A stretch of DNA of 22,663 nt from Chloroflexota bacterium (GCA_027316975.1 DAHVFL010000011.1:1-22663); one strand, 5' to 3'; shown: positions 1 through 7,855, numbered from the stretch's first letter. The notes: generated by a model not told the origin, from the letters alone. Translations and numbers: made by a program.

Positions 1-762
1 GATATAAGGCGGGGACGTAATTATCAAATCTACTGATGCGTCGGGCAAGGGAATGGCGCGCGCGTCTGCATGAAATGCTTTGCATTCTTTCCTGCTATAG
101 GGGAGATTTTTCACGATGGCTGCATGTTCTTGCAATGCACGGATGAAATCTGTTGCGCTGCGAGGAGTATCATAGCTCATGAATCGTATAATCGCGTTCG
201 TAAGGAGGTTATAAACATATGGTTGCTTTTCCGCTTGTTTCAGCATACTACCAAATGACCCTTCAATTGCATCAGCAAAATTTTGCTGAGGAGGCTGTTC
301 ATGGTTTTGATATGAAAATAAATCCCAGGTGAATGGATGAATGCATTCTTCAGCAAGCGTAACTGCAATTTGAATGCTCTGTTTTCTTTCAGCCAGAGGA
401 AGATTTACAAAATGGACAGTGCTTGCCATTTCGATAGCTGAAGGGTTTATTTCAGCAGCATAGCAAGTCAATCCTCTTCTTGCGGCCTCAAATAACGTCG
501 TGCCACTGCCAACAAACGGATCGAGAATTACACTGGCATCTTGGCTATATTTTTTAAGAAAGAGTTCGACTAACTCTGGGGAAAATTGCCCGCGCCAGGG
601 GAGGAGACTGGTACGGAACTTATTAGCGAGATCAAGGCTCTCCTGTGGAATTGACTTTCTATCGAAGGGTATGCTTTCTATTTCTTCCAGGATTTTTATG
701 AGTAAAGTATTTGATAGGCTCGCAAACGGTGCGACATTGGTTGATATTTCCGATATACTCAT
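1..762 (-). CDS. DNA methyltransferase (N4-cytosine/N6-adenine type), 3' end beyond window
   Basis: The minus-strand frame is open from an ATG at 762 to the window edge, giving 254 residues without a stop. GAGGAG six bases before the ATG is a good ribosome binding site. Residues 81-89 read DPFVGSGTT, the SAM-binding motif I of amino-methyltransferases, followed by an acidic residue in AAEINPSA (102-109). The last residues, TSPPY (249-253), form catalytic motif IV, which holds the flipped target base. The product should therefore methylate an exocyclic amino group of A or C in DNA using SAM. Motif I precedes motif IV by about 165 residues, so the target-recognition part may lie between them or in the missing C-terminus. 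No restriction partner is visible. It is divergent from the UbiA-type gene at 866. I am sure of the family and unsure of the specificity. Confidence 0.85.
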   Translation of the reverse strand, partial: MSISEISTNVAPFASLSNTLLIKILEEIESIPFDRKSIPQESLDLANKFRTSLLPWRGQFSPELVELFLKKYSQDASVILDPFVGSGTTLFEAARRGLTCYAAEINPSAIEMASTVHFVNLPLAERKQSIQIAVTLAEECIHPFTWDLFSYQNHEQPPQQNFADAIEGSFGSMLKQAEKQPYVYNLLTNAIIRFMSYDTPRSATDFIRALQEHAAIVKNLPYSRKECKAFHADARAIPLPDASVDLIITSPPYI

Positions 763-865
763 TACCGACTCCTCTTCAAATTTATTCTCATCCCCACTCC
801 TGTTCTTGCCAATAGTATCATGATATGATAAGTATGTCACTCTTTTTCGAAAAAAGGATATCGCA

Positions 866-1741
866 ATGGAGATCCCGCGCAGGCGACAACTAAACGACAT
901 TGTACCAGGGCTGTTCTTGCTCAGTCACCCAGGCCCGGTCGCTTTGCACATCGTCGCCGTCGCGCTATTCGCGCTGCTGGCTGCATGGCCGCATGTATCC
1001 TGGGGCATCTTTGCGTTCATCGTGGGGGCGCACGCCGCCATGCAAATCTCCATTGCCATGCTCAACGACTATTGTGATCGGCGCCTGGATGCGCAGGGCA
1101 AGTCGCGTAAGCCCATTCCGCGCGGGCTGATCTTACCACCTGAAGCCCTGGTGGCTGGCCTGTTGATGATCGCCCTCATGCTCATTTTGTTGCTGCCGTT
1201 GCCGCCACTGGCCCTGGTTTTCTCGCTGGCGTACCTCGCGCTGGGGCAGGGCTATAACCTGGGGTTGAAATCAACTCCTTTGAGTGGCATCGTCTTCGCG
1301 CTGGCGATGCCGTTGATCCCGCTGTATGCTTTCGCGGCCGCCGGACGCAGCGTGCCATTCTTGTTCTGGTTAGCCCCGGTGGGGTTTTTGCTGGGTGTCG
1401 CGCTGAACCTGGCAAGCTCGCTGCCCGATGTTGAAGAGGACGCGGCGGGCGGGGCGCGCACGCTGGCGGTCGCGCTGGGAGTAAGACGCTCCTTCCAGCT
1501 GTGCCAGGTGTCAATTCTCTTGAGCGCAGTTCTGATTGCCGCACTGGCGCTGCTGAACATAGTACCTTCACAACCAGCGGCGCTGATTATAACGCTGATG
1601 CTTACCGCTTTGTCCATTGTAGCCATGCAGCTTTTCTCTGGCCCCGCCAAACCTGTCGAGACACGCAAGGGATTTTTTTACCTGTTTGCCCTGACGTGTA
1701 TTGTGCTGACCGGGGGATGGCTTATAGGAGCTTTCATCTAA
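866..1741 (+). CDS. UbiA-family prenyltransferase (membrane)
   Basis: This 291-residue, very hydrophobic protein has about eight to nine membrane segments. It carries the two Asp-rich motifs of the UbiA superfamily: NDYCDRRLD at 67-75, followed by KSRKPIPRG, and a second DVEED at 188-192 after NLASSLP. These motifs bind Mg2+ and the prenyl diphosphate, which is transferred to an aromatic or other acceptor in the membrane. The family makes quinones, hemes, chlorophylls and archaeal-type lipids; the acceptor cannot be told from the sequence. Its TAA stop overlaps the ATG of the next gene (TAATG), so the two are translationally coupled. That suggests a prenylated product that is then methylated. 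The start is the first ATG, with a weak GGA upstream. Confidence 0.85.
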   Translation: MEIPRRRQLNDIVPGLFLLSHPGPVALHIVAVALFALLAAWPHVSWGIFAFIVGAHAAMQISIAMLNDYCDRRLDAQGKSRKPIPRGLILPPEALVAGLLMIALMLILLLPLPPLALVFSLAYLALGQGYNLGLKSTPLSGIVFALAMPLIPLYAFAAAGRSVPFLFWLAPVGFLLGVALNLASSLPDVEEDAAGGARTLAVALGVRRSFQLCQVSILLSAVLIAALALLNIVPSQPAALIITLMLTALSIVAMQLFSGPAKPVETRKGFFYLFALTCIVLTGGWLIGAFI

Positions 1742-2802
1742 TGCCATTACGTCTCACTTTGCCCGAACGCTTGCTGGCAAGCCTGAATCTCTTGCCCGTG
1801 CCGTTATTCGACGCGCCACTTGCCCCCGGTATCACAAAAGCCCTGCTCACCGCCTGCGAAATGGGCGTTTTCGACGCTCTGAATGGACAGGCGCTTCCAC
1901 TGGACGCGCTGGCGCAACGCCTGGATTGCCAGCCGCAGGGCCTTTCTTTGTTGTTGAACCTGCTGATCTCTGCTGGCTACCTGCGCTACCGGCGCGGCCT
2001 CTACCGCAACAGCCGTCTGGCGCGGCGCTGGTTAACGAGTGCTTCCCCTACCAGTATTGCCCCCTACATCCTGCATAGCCCCGATATCGTGGCTATCTGG
2101 GAACATATGCCGGAGGTCGTGCGCTCGAATCGGCAGGCAATCCGTATGCCCTACGAAGAAGATGCCACGCGGCCTGAGACACAGGCGGCTCTGGCGCGCC
2201 ACTACGCGGGACTGGCGGCTCTGGCGATGGTATTAGGCGGCGAGATCGTCAACCGCATCCGTGTGCCACAGAACGCCACGCGCCTGCTCGACGTAGGCGG
2301 GTCGCACGCCGCGTATAGCATCCTCTTCTGTCGCAAATACCCCGCGTTGCAGGCAACTATTCTGGATATCCAGCCCGGCATCGAAGCGGGCCAGCGTATG
2401 GCGAAGCAGACAGGGATGACCAGCCGTTTGAGCTTTCAGTGCGGCGATATCGCGCGCGATGACTTCTCGACCGAACTCGCATCAAGCTTCGATGTGGCCC
2501 TGTACTTTCATATCGCGCACTTGCTGCCGCCCGAACTTAACGCGGCAGTGCTGGCAAAAGTCGCGCGCACCCTCAAACCCGGTGGCGTGTTAGTTTTCGT
2601 AGACCAGGTCACCGACCAGACGCACCACTCGCGCCTGGCCTCGCTCATGGTGCAACTGATGGCCCTGACCATGATAACAGTTGGCGGAACATGCTATCCC
2701 TTCGAGACCGTCAAAACATGGCTGGAAGAAGCCGGTTTGCGCAGAGTGCGCCGCCACCGACTAATAACGCCCGGAGCAACGTTGATTACGGCGCGTAAAT
2801 AG
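1741..2802 (+). CDS. SAM-dependent O-methyltransferase (small-molecule type)
   Basis: The product has 353 residues. Residues about 28-100 form a winged-helix/dimerisation domain typical of acetylserotonin/caffeate-type O-methyltransferases. Residues about 165-350 form a Rossmann methyltransferase domain with motif I LLDVGGSHA (182-190), an acidic residue in LDIQPG (208-213) and RTLKPGGVLVFVD (276-288). The enzyme probably methylates a hydroxyl on a small molecule. The frame is open further upstream to an ATG at 1501, but that part lies wholly inside the UbiA gene. The ATG at 1741 overlaps the UbiA stop, has AGGAG at 1726-1730, and gives the normal family N-terminus. The tight coupling suggests both act on one pathway, possibly a prenylated quinone or terpenoid; the substrate is inference. 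Confidence 0.85.
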   Translation: MPLRLTLPERLLASLNLLPVPLFDAPLAPGITKALLTACEMGVFDALNGQALPLDALAQRLDCQPQGLSLLLNLLISAGYLRYRRGLYRNSRLARRWLTSASPTSIAPYILHSPDIVAIWEHMPEVVRSNRQAIRMPYEEDATRPETQAALARHYAGLAALAMVLGGEIVNRIRVPQNATRLLDVGGSHAAYSILFCRKYPALQATILDIQPGIEAGQRMAKQTGMTSRLSFQCGDIARDDFSTELASSFDVALYFHIAHLLPPELNAAVLAKVARTLKPGGVLVFVDQVTDQTHHSRLASLMVQLMALTMITVGGTCYPFETVKTWLEEAGLRRVRRHRLITPGATLITARK

Positions 2803-2882
2803 CAAGAGATAGAAATCGAGATCGAGCTGAGCGTGGGAAACATGCGGCTCTTGTTTCCCTTTTCAAGCGGGCTGGAATGTCA

Positions 2883-2926
2883 GAGTAGCGTAGGAAGGGG
2901 CAGCTCTTATTCTTCCTACGCTACTC
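2883..2926. terminator. Perfect 15-bp hairpin, possible bidirectional terminator
   Basis: GAGTAGCGTAGGAAG (2883-2897) is repeated exactly as its reverse complement at 2912-2926, with a 14-base loop. It lies between the end of the O-methyltransferase (plus) and the end of the small ORF at 2988 (minus), where a shared terminator would be expected. No T-run follows on either strand, so intrinsic termination is not assured. It may instead be an mRNA-stabilising hairpin. Confidence 0.5.
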
Positions 2927-2987
2927 CTACAATCAGTTGCTCTTCTAAGCTGTCAAGCCGCTGGTTGTAGGTCACAAGAGCGTGAAA

Positions 2988-3095
2988 CTAATAACGTGGG
3001 TAACGAGGGCGACCTGAGCGGAAGCCTACAATCAATCCGACGATAAAGACAATCAGGATGACAATAATCAGCGTTTGTATGCCAATATAAAACAT
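2988..3095 (-). CDS. Small 35-residue membrane protein
   Basis: This short frame runs from an ATG at 3095 to a TAG at 2988. An AAGGA sits seven bases before the ATG, a good ribosome binding site. Residues about 4-24 form one continuous membrane helix rich in Ile, Val and Leu (LIIVILIVFIVGLIVG within it). A short basic, aromatic tail follows: FRSGRPRYPRY. The layout is that of a single-pass small membrane protein with a cytoplasmic basic tail, but I recognise no family. It lies 54 bases downstream of the sigma-like gene on the same strand and may be co-transcribed with it. The clean SD-start-helix-tail arrangement makes a real gene more likely than chance, although the length gives limited statistical support. 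Confidence 0.55.
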   Translation of the reverse strand: MFYIGIQTLIIVILIVFIVGLIVGFRSGRPRYPRY

Positions 3096-3149
3096 GCTAT
3101 CATCCTTTCTGCCCTCTTTGTAGGAGGGCGGTGTGCGAGAAGCGAAAGA

Positions 3150-3824
3150 TCAAAGATGAACGGACCGTGCAATACGTTTATATGCAAGACTTACCAGTGA
3201 AGCATGTCTAGAACGTAAAATAGGAGTATCAGGTACAAGCGGCAAATAATCTTCGAGATAGATACCAACTTCAATAAATGCTTGCCGCAATGCTGTTGGG
3301 TGACAATCAAAGTCTCCATGTTCATCAATACGAAGCGCGAGATCAGTGAGAACTGCCCGGCGAAGCTTGGGCGGAAACTGCGCTATCAGTTCTGCAACCT
3401 GGTGGAAAAGGGATTCCTCGATCATTATGTTAAGCACATTATCCTCAAGATCATCCTCAACCCTTGATGCCAACGACTCATCTAGAGAGTAGTAGGCTGC
3501 TACTCCACGTAGGAGTCTGAAGTCTTTACGACGTGTGTCTTGAAAGTAGTTTTTCGCTATTACGATAGCAAGACGCTGTAAGGAAGCAATAGCGATGCCT
3601 TTCTGCTGCGCATGAAGTACGTACTCAATCGTTTTCCTGATAGCCGTATAAGTAATGTCATATGCAACATCAAATTCCTGCCCTGACCATGCGGCTACGT
3701 TTGCACCATAAACCCAGCGTGATACAAGGGACATTAGTAGAGGGCAGAGCTCACTCCAGAATGAATCATCATGTATATCAGTAGCTCCTGCCACTGCTTC
3801 TGGTTTGACGACACTTATTTGCAT
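3150..3824 (-). CDS. Diverged sigma-70/ECF-like protein
   Basis: A strong ribosome binding site (AAGGAGGG) lies four bases before the ATG. The protein has 224 residues. Residues about 50-101 resemble region 2 of ECF sigma factors: an acidic helix with DITYTAIRKTIEYV, then LQRLAIVIAKNYFQDTRRKD, which matches the usual W-L-x3-A-R-N-x4-D-x2-R-R pattern. Residues 148-165 (AQFPPKLRRAVLTDLALR) are like the start of region 4. The usual region 4 helix-turn-helix is not convincing, so promoter recognition is uncertain. It may be a sigma-like regulator or a relative that has lost function. It lies at the edge of the AT-richer block, divergent across a long intergenic region from the MerR-type regulator at 4603. 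Confidence 0.5.
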   Translation of the reverse strand: MQISVVKPEAVAGATDIHDDSFWSELCPLLMSLVSRWVYGANVAAWSGQEFDVAYDITYTAIRKTIEYVLHAQQKGIAIASLQRLAIVIAKNYFQDTRRKDFRLLRGVAAYYSLDESLASRVEDDLEDNVLNIMIEESLFHQVAELIAQFPPKLRRAVLTDLALRIDEHGDFDCHPTALRQAFIEVGIYLEDYLPLVPDTPILRSRHASLVSLAYKRIARSVHL

Positions 3825-4094
3825 ATGACCCTCCTTAGCAATTTTAGCGGTTTATGCCATATGAACATCAGGAAATCTATGATTACAATTTAAAAATCAC
3901 CATTTCAAGGAAACTTACCAGTTTTACAATAAATAACAGCAATATAGTTGCTACTAAGTTTCGGTTATCGATATTATATGAGAATATAGTAACAGAATAC
4001 CTAACAAAAGTCAAGAGATAAATCGAAGGAAAGCTCTATTCAACCTGAATATAAGAGATATTAACAATGTGTGATGAACATACCTGTTGAAATT

Positions 4095-4108
4095 CTCAAC
4101 ATGTTGAG
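4095..4108. promoter_or_regulatory. Dyad CTCAA-N4-TTGAG, copy 1 (candidate operator)
   Basis: CTCAACATGTTGAG is a perfect 14-bp palindrome. A further GTTGA at 4086-4090 gives an extra half-site in inverted orientation to its left arm. It has the size and symmetry of a dimeric regulator's binding site. The same outer arms recur at 4268-4281 with a different centre. The regulator is unknown. Confidence 0.4.
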
Positions 4109-4267
4109 AGGTTTCCTGTGATTTATCTACATCTTGATATGCTTCGAATTACATAAACGCCACTGATAATAAAGAAATACAGATAAAAAAACACGTATAA
4201 ACAAAAAATCTGAGGGGAAACAAATCAACAAGAGAAATTCTATGATTCAATGGCAATCATTCGAGAC

Positions 4268-4281
4268 CTCAAGTTTTTGAG
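4268..4281. promoter_or_regulatory. Dyad CTCAA-N4-TTGAG, copy 2 (candidate operator)
   Basis: CTCAAGTTTTTGAG repeats the arms of the dyad at 4095 with a different 4-base centre. One more complementary base pair on each side makes CCTCAA/TTGAGG. Two copies 173 bp apart in one intergenic region suggest a cooperative operator pair, but chance in AT-rich DNA is not excluded. Confidence 0.35.
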
Positions 4282-4532
4282 GGGCAACGTCAGGTCTTTT
4301 CCTTGTAAGAGATATCTCTACACAGTTGGAGTTACTGCTGATAGACCTTGTTCGTCATTTGATGTTATCAGAAAATCTAAGTGATATTTGCTTGCTTGAC
4401 AACGTATATTATAATAAATTAGTGTTCTATGTGAGAATTCCTTGTGTATATCGGGCCTTAATAGAAAGAATAGTTTGATGTCATACGTTACACCAAAAAA
4501 TATGGGAATTTAAATTTTATGTATATGAGGTA

Positions 4533-4578
4533 TGAAAGTCTAAAATATAATGCTTTCAAACAAAATTAGTCTTGAAAG
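4533..4578 (+). promoter_or_regulatory. -10 box with flanking TGAAAG/CTTTCA half-sites upstream of the MerR-type gene
   Basis: A consensus TATAAT lies at 4546-4551, about 50 bases before the start at 4603. TGAAAG (4533-4538) and CTTTCA (4553-4558) flank it as an inverted repeat with a 14-base spacer. A third half-site, TTGAAAG, is at 4572-4578. No good -35 box is present at 16-18 bp, as is often the case for activator-dependent promoters. MerR proteins bind dyads overlapping the -35/-10 spacer, so autoregulation is a reasonable guess. Confidence 0.4.
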
Positions 4579-4602
4579 TGCTCTGCTGGTTGGGAGATCA
4601 AA

Positions 4603-6693
4603 ATGAAAGACCTGAGTATCGAAGGGATCAGAAAGCACTTACAGCAGAAGGAAGTCCAGCAGCGTGTGTGGAGGCGTATGCTGGACGCACATTCAAAGGC
4701 TACGGTGACTATTAGTCGTGCTGCTAGCCTCTTCAAATTTAGCGAAAACCAGCTACGTGAATGGGAGAGGAAGGGATTATTACAAACAGATAGACCATCC
4801 TTATCTTCAGAGGGTAAAGGGCACAGGCAGTACTCACCAGAAGATCTTGATAAGCTCGCCCTTATCCGGGAGTTGCTTGACCAGGGCTATGGTCCAGGAG
4901 ATATCCCTTCCGATGTTGATACCATTTGGAAGCAAGTGGCGGGCGATCACGTACCTCTGATGTCTTTATCTGGCAGTCGAGAGCGCGAATATGTACCTGA
5001 AGGCAAACATCATGCAATTGATACTCATGTAGACATTGCTGATGAAGAGTACTTCTGGCGGTTTTTCGTATCGCAGGCGTTACGCTTGTCGCTCTTGCTC
5101 ATCTGCGAAGAAATGCCGGGAACAATCGCGGGATTCTTCCTCCCCATTCAAAGCAAAGAATCCAGACTGCGCATTGACTCCCCACATAATATCTCGCAGG
5201 CAGGTCCATCGCTGATTGGATGGATAGGAGCGAACCAGGCGTTTTATGCATCGTATGAGCCTGCTCCTACGTTTGACTATCCCAGCGATTTCCGCGTTGA
5301 ATACTTGCCGGACTGGAACGAAAATATCTGTCCTGCTCCAATCATTGTGATACAGCGCAAATCCAGAGATATTGCTGTCACAGGCATCCAGGTCGCAGCT
5401 ATACAGCGCATTTTTGAGCTTGTGTATAAGCATGTCGATGATTGGTTCCCTTGTTTTAGCGCTGGTAGACGCGACTGGATAGAACATGTCACCAATTTTG
5501 GGCTGAACCCAAATGTTACTGATGCCCTGCTGGATAATATGATGAACATAGTTGTGGCGCTAGGAGGTGAAGAGCATAATCATTTGCGCTGGAAGTTCTG
5601 CAACCTGTTTCTTCCCCAGGAGCCTTCTCTTCCATTGCAACAGCGCACGATTAGAGTGCGTGCGCATAGCTCCAATTCGCCAGCACGTTTAAGTTCTATG
5701 GTGTTGACGGTAGAGCATCCCGGTCTGACATATAGAGCCTATCAAAGTGGGCAAGTAATCTATCGACCCCATGTTACACCAAAAGATACAATGCTAGCCT
5801 ATCCTGATATAGAGCAATCCACGCGGTCGGCTATCGCCATTCCTCTGGCCAGCGCCGATGGCATGGTGGCTGGTGCCATTTATATCGCATCCGAGGAGGA
5901 TGAGGCTTTCTCACCGGACGATCAGCGCGCTCTGCGCTTACTGACAAGAATGCTCGAGGAGCTACTGACAACATTCCAGGCGCGGCTGTTCGTGAGTGGA
6001 AGACTATCAGAGGCCCTCGCCAGGCCTAGAATAGTTGATAGCTCTTTCCGTGATTTCCTCTCGGAAGAGGATTTTATCGATGAGTTTGAGAGTCTGCTAA
6101 ATGATATTCTCAAGCAAGAGGATTCAGAACAACTGAGCGGAAAAGAGATTTCCTTCATCGTTCTAGACATCGATAAACAAACTCCTCTTGCAATTAAAAA
6201 TGGAGACCGCGCTGCACGAAATCTCAGTCGCGAAGTCGGGATAAAGCTTCAGGGACAACTTCGCCTGCAATCTAACCCCGAATTTAGAAAAGTGTATCAT
6301 GTCGGCACTGACCGGTATTACCTGAAATTGCCTGGCATGTCACTTGATGAAGCGCGTAATTTAGCTGTACAACTCCTGCAACTGCTAAGAGGAAATTATC
6401 GTGTCGATGTGCGGCGTCCTATGGTTGGCAGACCTGTCTTAGCTGACGAATTGTTTGCACTGCAAAACGTGACGGTACGCCTGGGTGTTGCAAATTTTAA
6501 ATTTCCCAAGCTTAAGGAGGTGTTAGGTAGGTATGGGCCTGAAGATGCTGTGGCTGAAACGAGAACATTAATCCTGAATAACTTTCTTGAGAGTCTTGAT
6601 CGTGGGCAAACTTATGGTGGAGATTGTGTCGTGAGTTGGGACCATGTGAAATGGGGATTTATTCTCTGGTTTAAAGATGAACCACGCTCATAA
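4603..6693 (+). CDS. MerR-type HTH regulator with GAF-like and degenerate GGDEF domains
   Basis: The product has 696 residues. Residues about 32-112 are a MerR-type winged helix (VTISRAASLFKFSENQLREW, then HRQYSPEDLDKLALIRELLDQGY), which binds DNA. Residues about 150-280 look like a first GAF-like sensor. Residues about 300-460 form a clearer GAF domain ending in AIAIPLASADGMVAGAIYIA and a helix. Residues about 512-690 follow the GGDEF fold: FIVLDIDKQTPLAIKNGDRA matches the usual LDIDhFKxxND start. VYHVGTDRYYLKLPG stands where RxGGDEFxxLLP should be, so the catalytic signature is lost. It is probably a cytoplasmic transcription regulator sensing a ligand or nucleotide rather than an active diguanylate cyclase. 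A terminator follows it, then two P-loop genes. Confidence 0.75.
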   Translation: MKDLSIEGIRKHLQQKEVQQRVWRRMLDAHSKATVTISRAASLFKFSENQLREWERKGLLQTDRPSLSSEGKGHRQYSPEDLDKLALIRELLDQGYGPGDIPSDVDTIWKQVAGDHVPLMSLSGSREREYVPEGKHHAIDTHVDIADEEYFWRFFVSQALRLSLLLICEEMPGTIAGFFLPIQSKESRLRIDSPHNISQAGPSLIGWIGANQAFYASYEPAPTFDYPSDFRVEYLPDWNENICPAPIIVIQRKSRDIAVTGIQVAAIQRIFELVYKHVDDWFPCFSAGRRDWIEHVTNFGLNPNVTDALLDNMMNIVVALGGEEHNHLRWKFCNLFLPQEPSLPLQQRTIRVRAHSSNSPARLSSMVLTVEHPGLTYRAYQSGQVIYRPHVTPKDTMLAYPDIEQSTRSAIAIPLASADGMVAGAIYIASEEDEAFSPDDQRALRLLTRMLEELLTTFQARLFVSGRLSEALARPRIVDSSFRDFLSEEDFIDEFESLLNDILKQEDSEQLSGKEISFIVLDIDKQTPLAIKNGDRAARNLSREVGIKLQGQLRLQSNPEFRKVYHVGTDRYYLKLPGMSLDEARNLAVQLLQLLRGNYRVDVRRPMVGRPVLADELFALQNVTVRLGVANFKFPKLKEVLGRYGPEDAVAETRTLILNNFLESLDRGQTYGGDCVVSWDHVKWGFILWFKDEPRS

Positions 6694-6749
6694 AACAAAT
6701 ACGAAGCCTTAGCAATACAATGTTACTGTAGGGCTTTGTGTTCGTTTTA
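6691..6749 (+). terminator. Rho-independent terminator after the MerR-type gene
   Basis: The 21-base arms 6691-6711 and 6729-6749 pair along their whole length, with one A-C mismatch and three G-U pairs, around a 17-base loop. The left arm starts TAAAAC and the right arm ends GTTTTA, giving the A-tract/U-tract layout of an intrinsic terminator. The stop codon of the regulator is part of the left arm. Confidence 0.65.
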
Positions 6750-6876
6750 CATTCAAATCATCTTTCATTGGTTCTGCTTGTATTCTCTGATCATGCTTTA
6801 GAGTATCAATCCTTCAATGCGATAAATACAGGCATGGTTAGGGAAATCAGGATGGAAGTATTAGGGGAGTGTTTGT

Positions 6877-7629
6877 ATGGCAAGAGTAGTAAAGCTTTTT
6901 GTTTTAGGATTACCCGGGAGCGGGAAATCTGCATTATCACGTCATATTAGAGACTATGTGAATCGTACAGGAGTCGATGCAGAGAGCTATCAACACTGGT
7001 CGGCGATTCGTTTCAACGACTATGCTATTTTGCTTGATTTGTTTTATCGAGATACTGAGGGTAAGCGATTTAAACCTGCAAAGCCAGGTGGGTTCGATGT
7101 AATTGACCTGAACGTATTTAATGAAGCTCTTGTGGTTTTGGAACAGAAAGTGACTACATACATTGATTCACTTAACTCAGAAGAACAAAAGCTCATCATA
7201 ATTGAATTTTCGCGTAATGATTATGAAAAAGCTTTTCAGCTATTCAATGAATCATTTTCCAAGGATGCTTATTTTCTCTATCTTGATACTGCTTTAGAAG
7301 AATGTAAGCAACGCGTAAACCACCGTGCTGCTCATCCCACGAATGAGGAAGATGACTATCCTGTTTCTGACTACATCTTCGATGGATATTATTGTAGAGA
7401 TAATTGGATGCAGATAAGGGATGAGTTGGCAAAAGACTACAAGGTGAATAAAGAATCTGTTTGGACGTTCTACAATGACCATCCATATGAAACAGCCTGT
7501 TTGGAGATTAAGCCTTATATAGAGAAAATGTTAAATAGCACTCCTCAAGAAAAATTGGATAATCAAGAGCCTATATTAGGAAAGGAACAGATGATCCTCC
7601 AAAAAGAGTTTGCTGAGATTGGATTTTGA
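6877..7629 (+). CDS. P-loop kinase-like NTPase, paralogue 1
   Basis: The product has 250 residues. GLPGSGKS at 11-18 is a Walker A motif right after a hydrophobic first strand, as in nucleoside-monophosphate-kinase-like folds. Other blocks shared with the paralogue at 9443 are GFDVID (72-77), IEFSRNDY (109-116, an acidic block at the end of a hydrophobic strand) and a lid-like YYCRDNW (171-177). Residues about 130-150 (FLYLDTALEECKQRV) resemble the strand-helix before the lid in zeta-toxin/adenylate-kinase-type proteins. It probably phosphorylates or binds a small substrate, but the family is not recognised. AGGGGAG lies seven bases before the ATG. The gene is AT-rich compared with the core genes. 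The C-terminal 30 residues are charged and not shared with the paralogue. Confidence 0.7.
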   Translation: MARVVKLFVLGLPGSGKSALSRHIRDYVNRTGVDAESYQHWSAIRFNDYAILLDLFYRDTEGKRFKPAKPGGFDVIDLNVFNEALVVLEQKVTTYIDSLNSEEQKLIIIEFSRNDYEKAFQLFNESFSKDAYFLYLDTALEECKQRVNHRAAHPTNEEDDYPVSDYIFDGYYCRDNWMQIRDELAKDYKVNKESVWTFYNDHPYETACLEIKPYIEKMLNSTPQEKLDNQEPILGKEQMILQKEFAEIGF

Positions 7630-7679
7630 TTCATTCATACTTGTTAGCAATCAGACAGATATTTGTTGTAACAGAAACC

Positions 7680-7715
7680 CGATAAGGGTGAGTTCATCCT
7701 GTTTATCGTTTAATT
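7680..7715 (+). terminator. Possible terminator after P-loop gene 1
   Basis: CGATAA (7680-7685) pairs with TTATCG (7703-7708), and an inner GGGTG/CATCC stem with one G-U pair extends it across a small bulge. TTTAATTT-like T-rich sequence follows. It lies about 50 bases past the stop of the P-loop gene. The stem is imperfect, so this is a moderate call. Confidence 0.4.
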
Positions 7716-7855
7716 TGTTACAATACCTGTTCCTTGCCTTTTTTATCTTCAACATAGATTTGCCTTCCAGTGTGCCTTATTTACCTCTCCATCATGAAGA
7801 AAAGGTACTTGACACATTAAGCATCTCAATATACCCTCTTCTAAAGAGAACCGTG

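Larger units (their letters stand above)
3825..4602. other. 778-bp AT-rich intergenic region between divergent regulators
   Basis: No open frame of useful length was found on either strand. The stretch is clearly richer in A and T than the flanking genes. It contains two copies of the dyad CTCAA-N4-TTGAG (4095-4108 and 4268-4281), a TTGACA at 4392-4397 with a badly spaced TATAAT at 4406-4411, and a consensus TATAAT at 4546-4551 flanked by a second dyad. The length and the dyads suggest a control region serving the sigma-like gene (minus), the MerR-type gene (plus), or both. Confidence 0.5.

Noticed and set aside
1501..1740. An 80-residue N-terminal extension of the O-methyltransferase
   Set aside because: It lies fully inside the UbiA gene in another frame, and the coupled ATG at 1741 gives the usual family start.
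4392..4411. TTGACA followed by TATAAT as a promoter
   Set aside because: The two boxes are only 8 bp apart, far from the required 16-18 bp.
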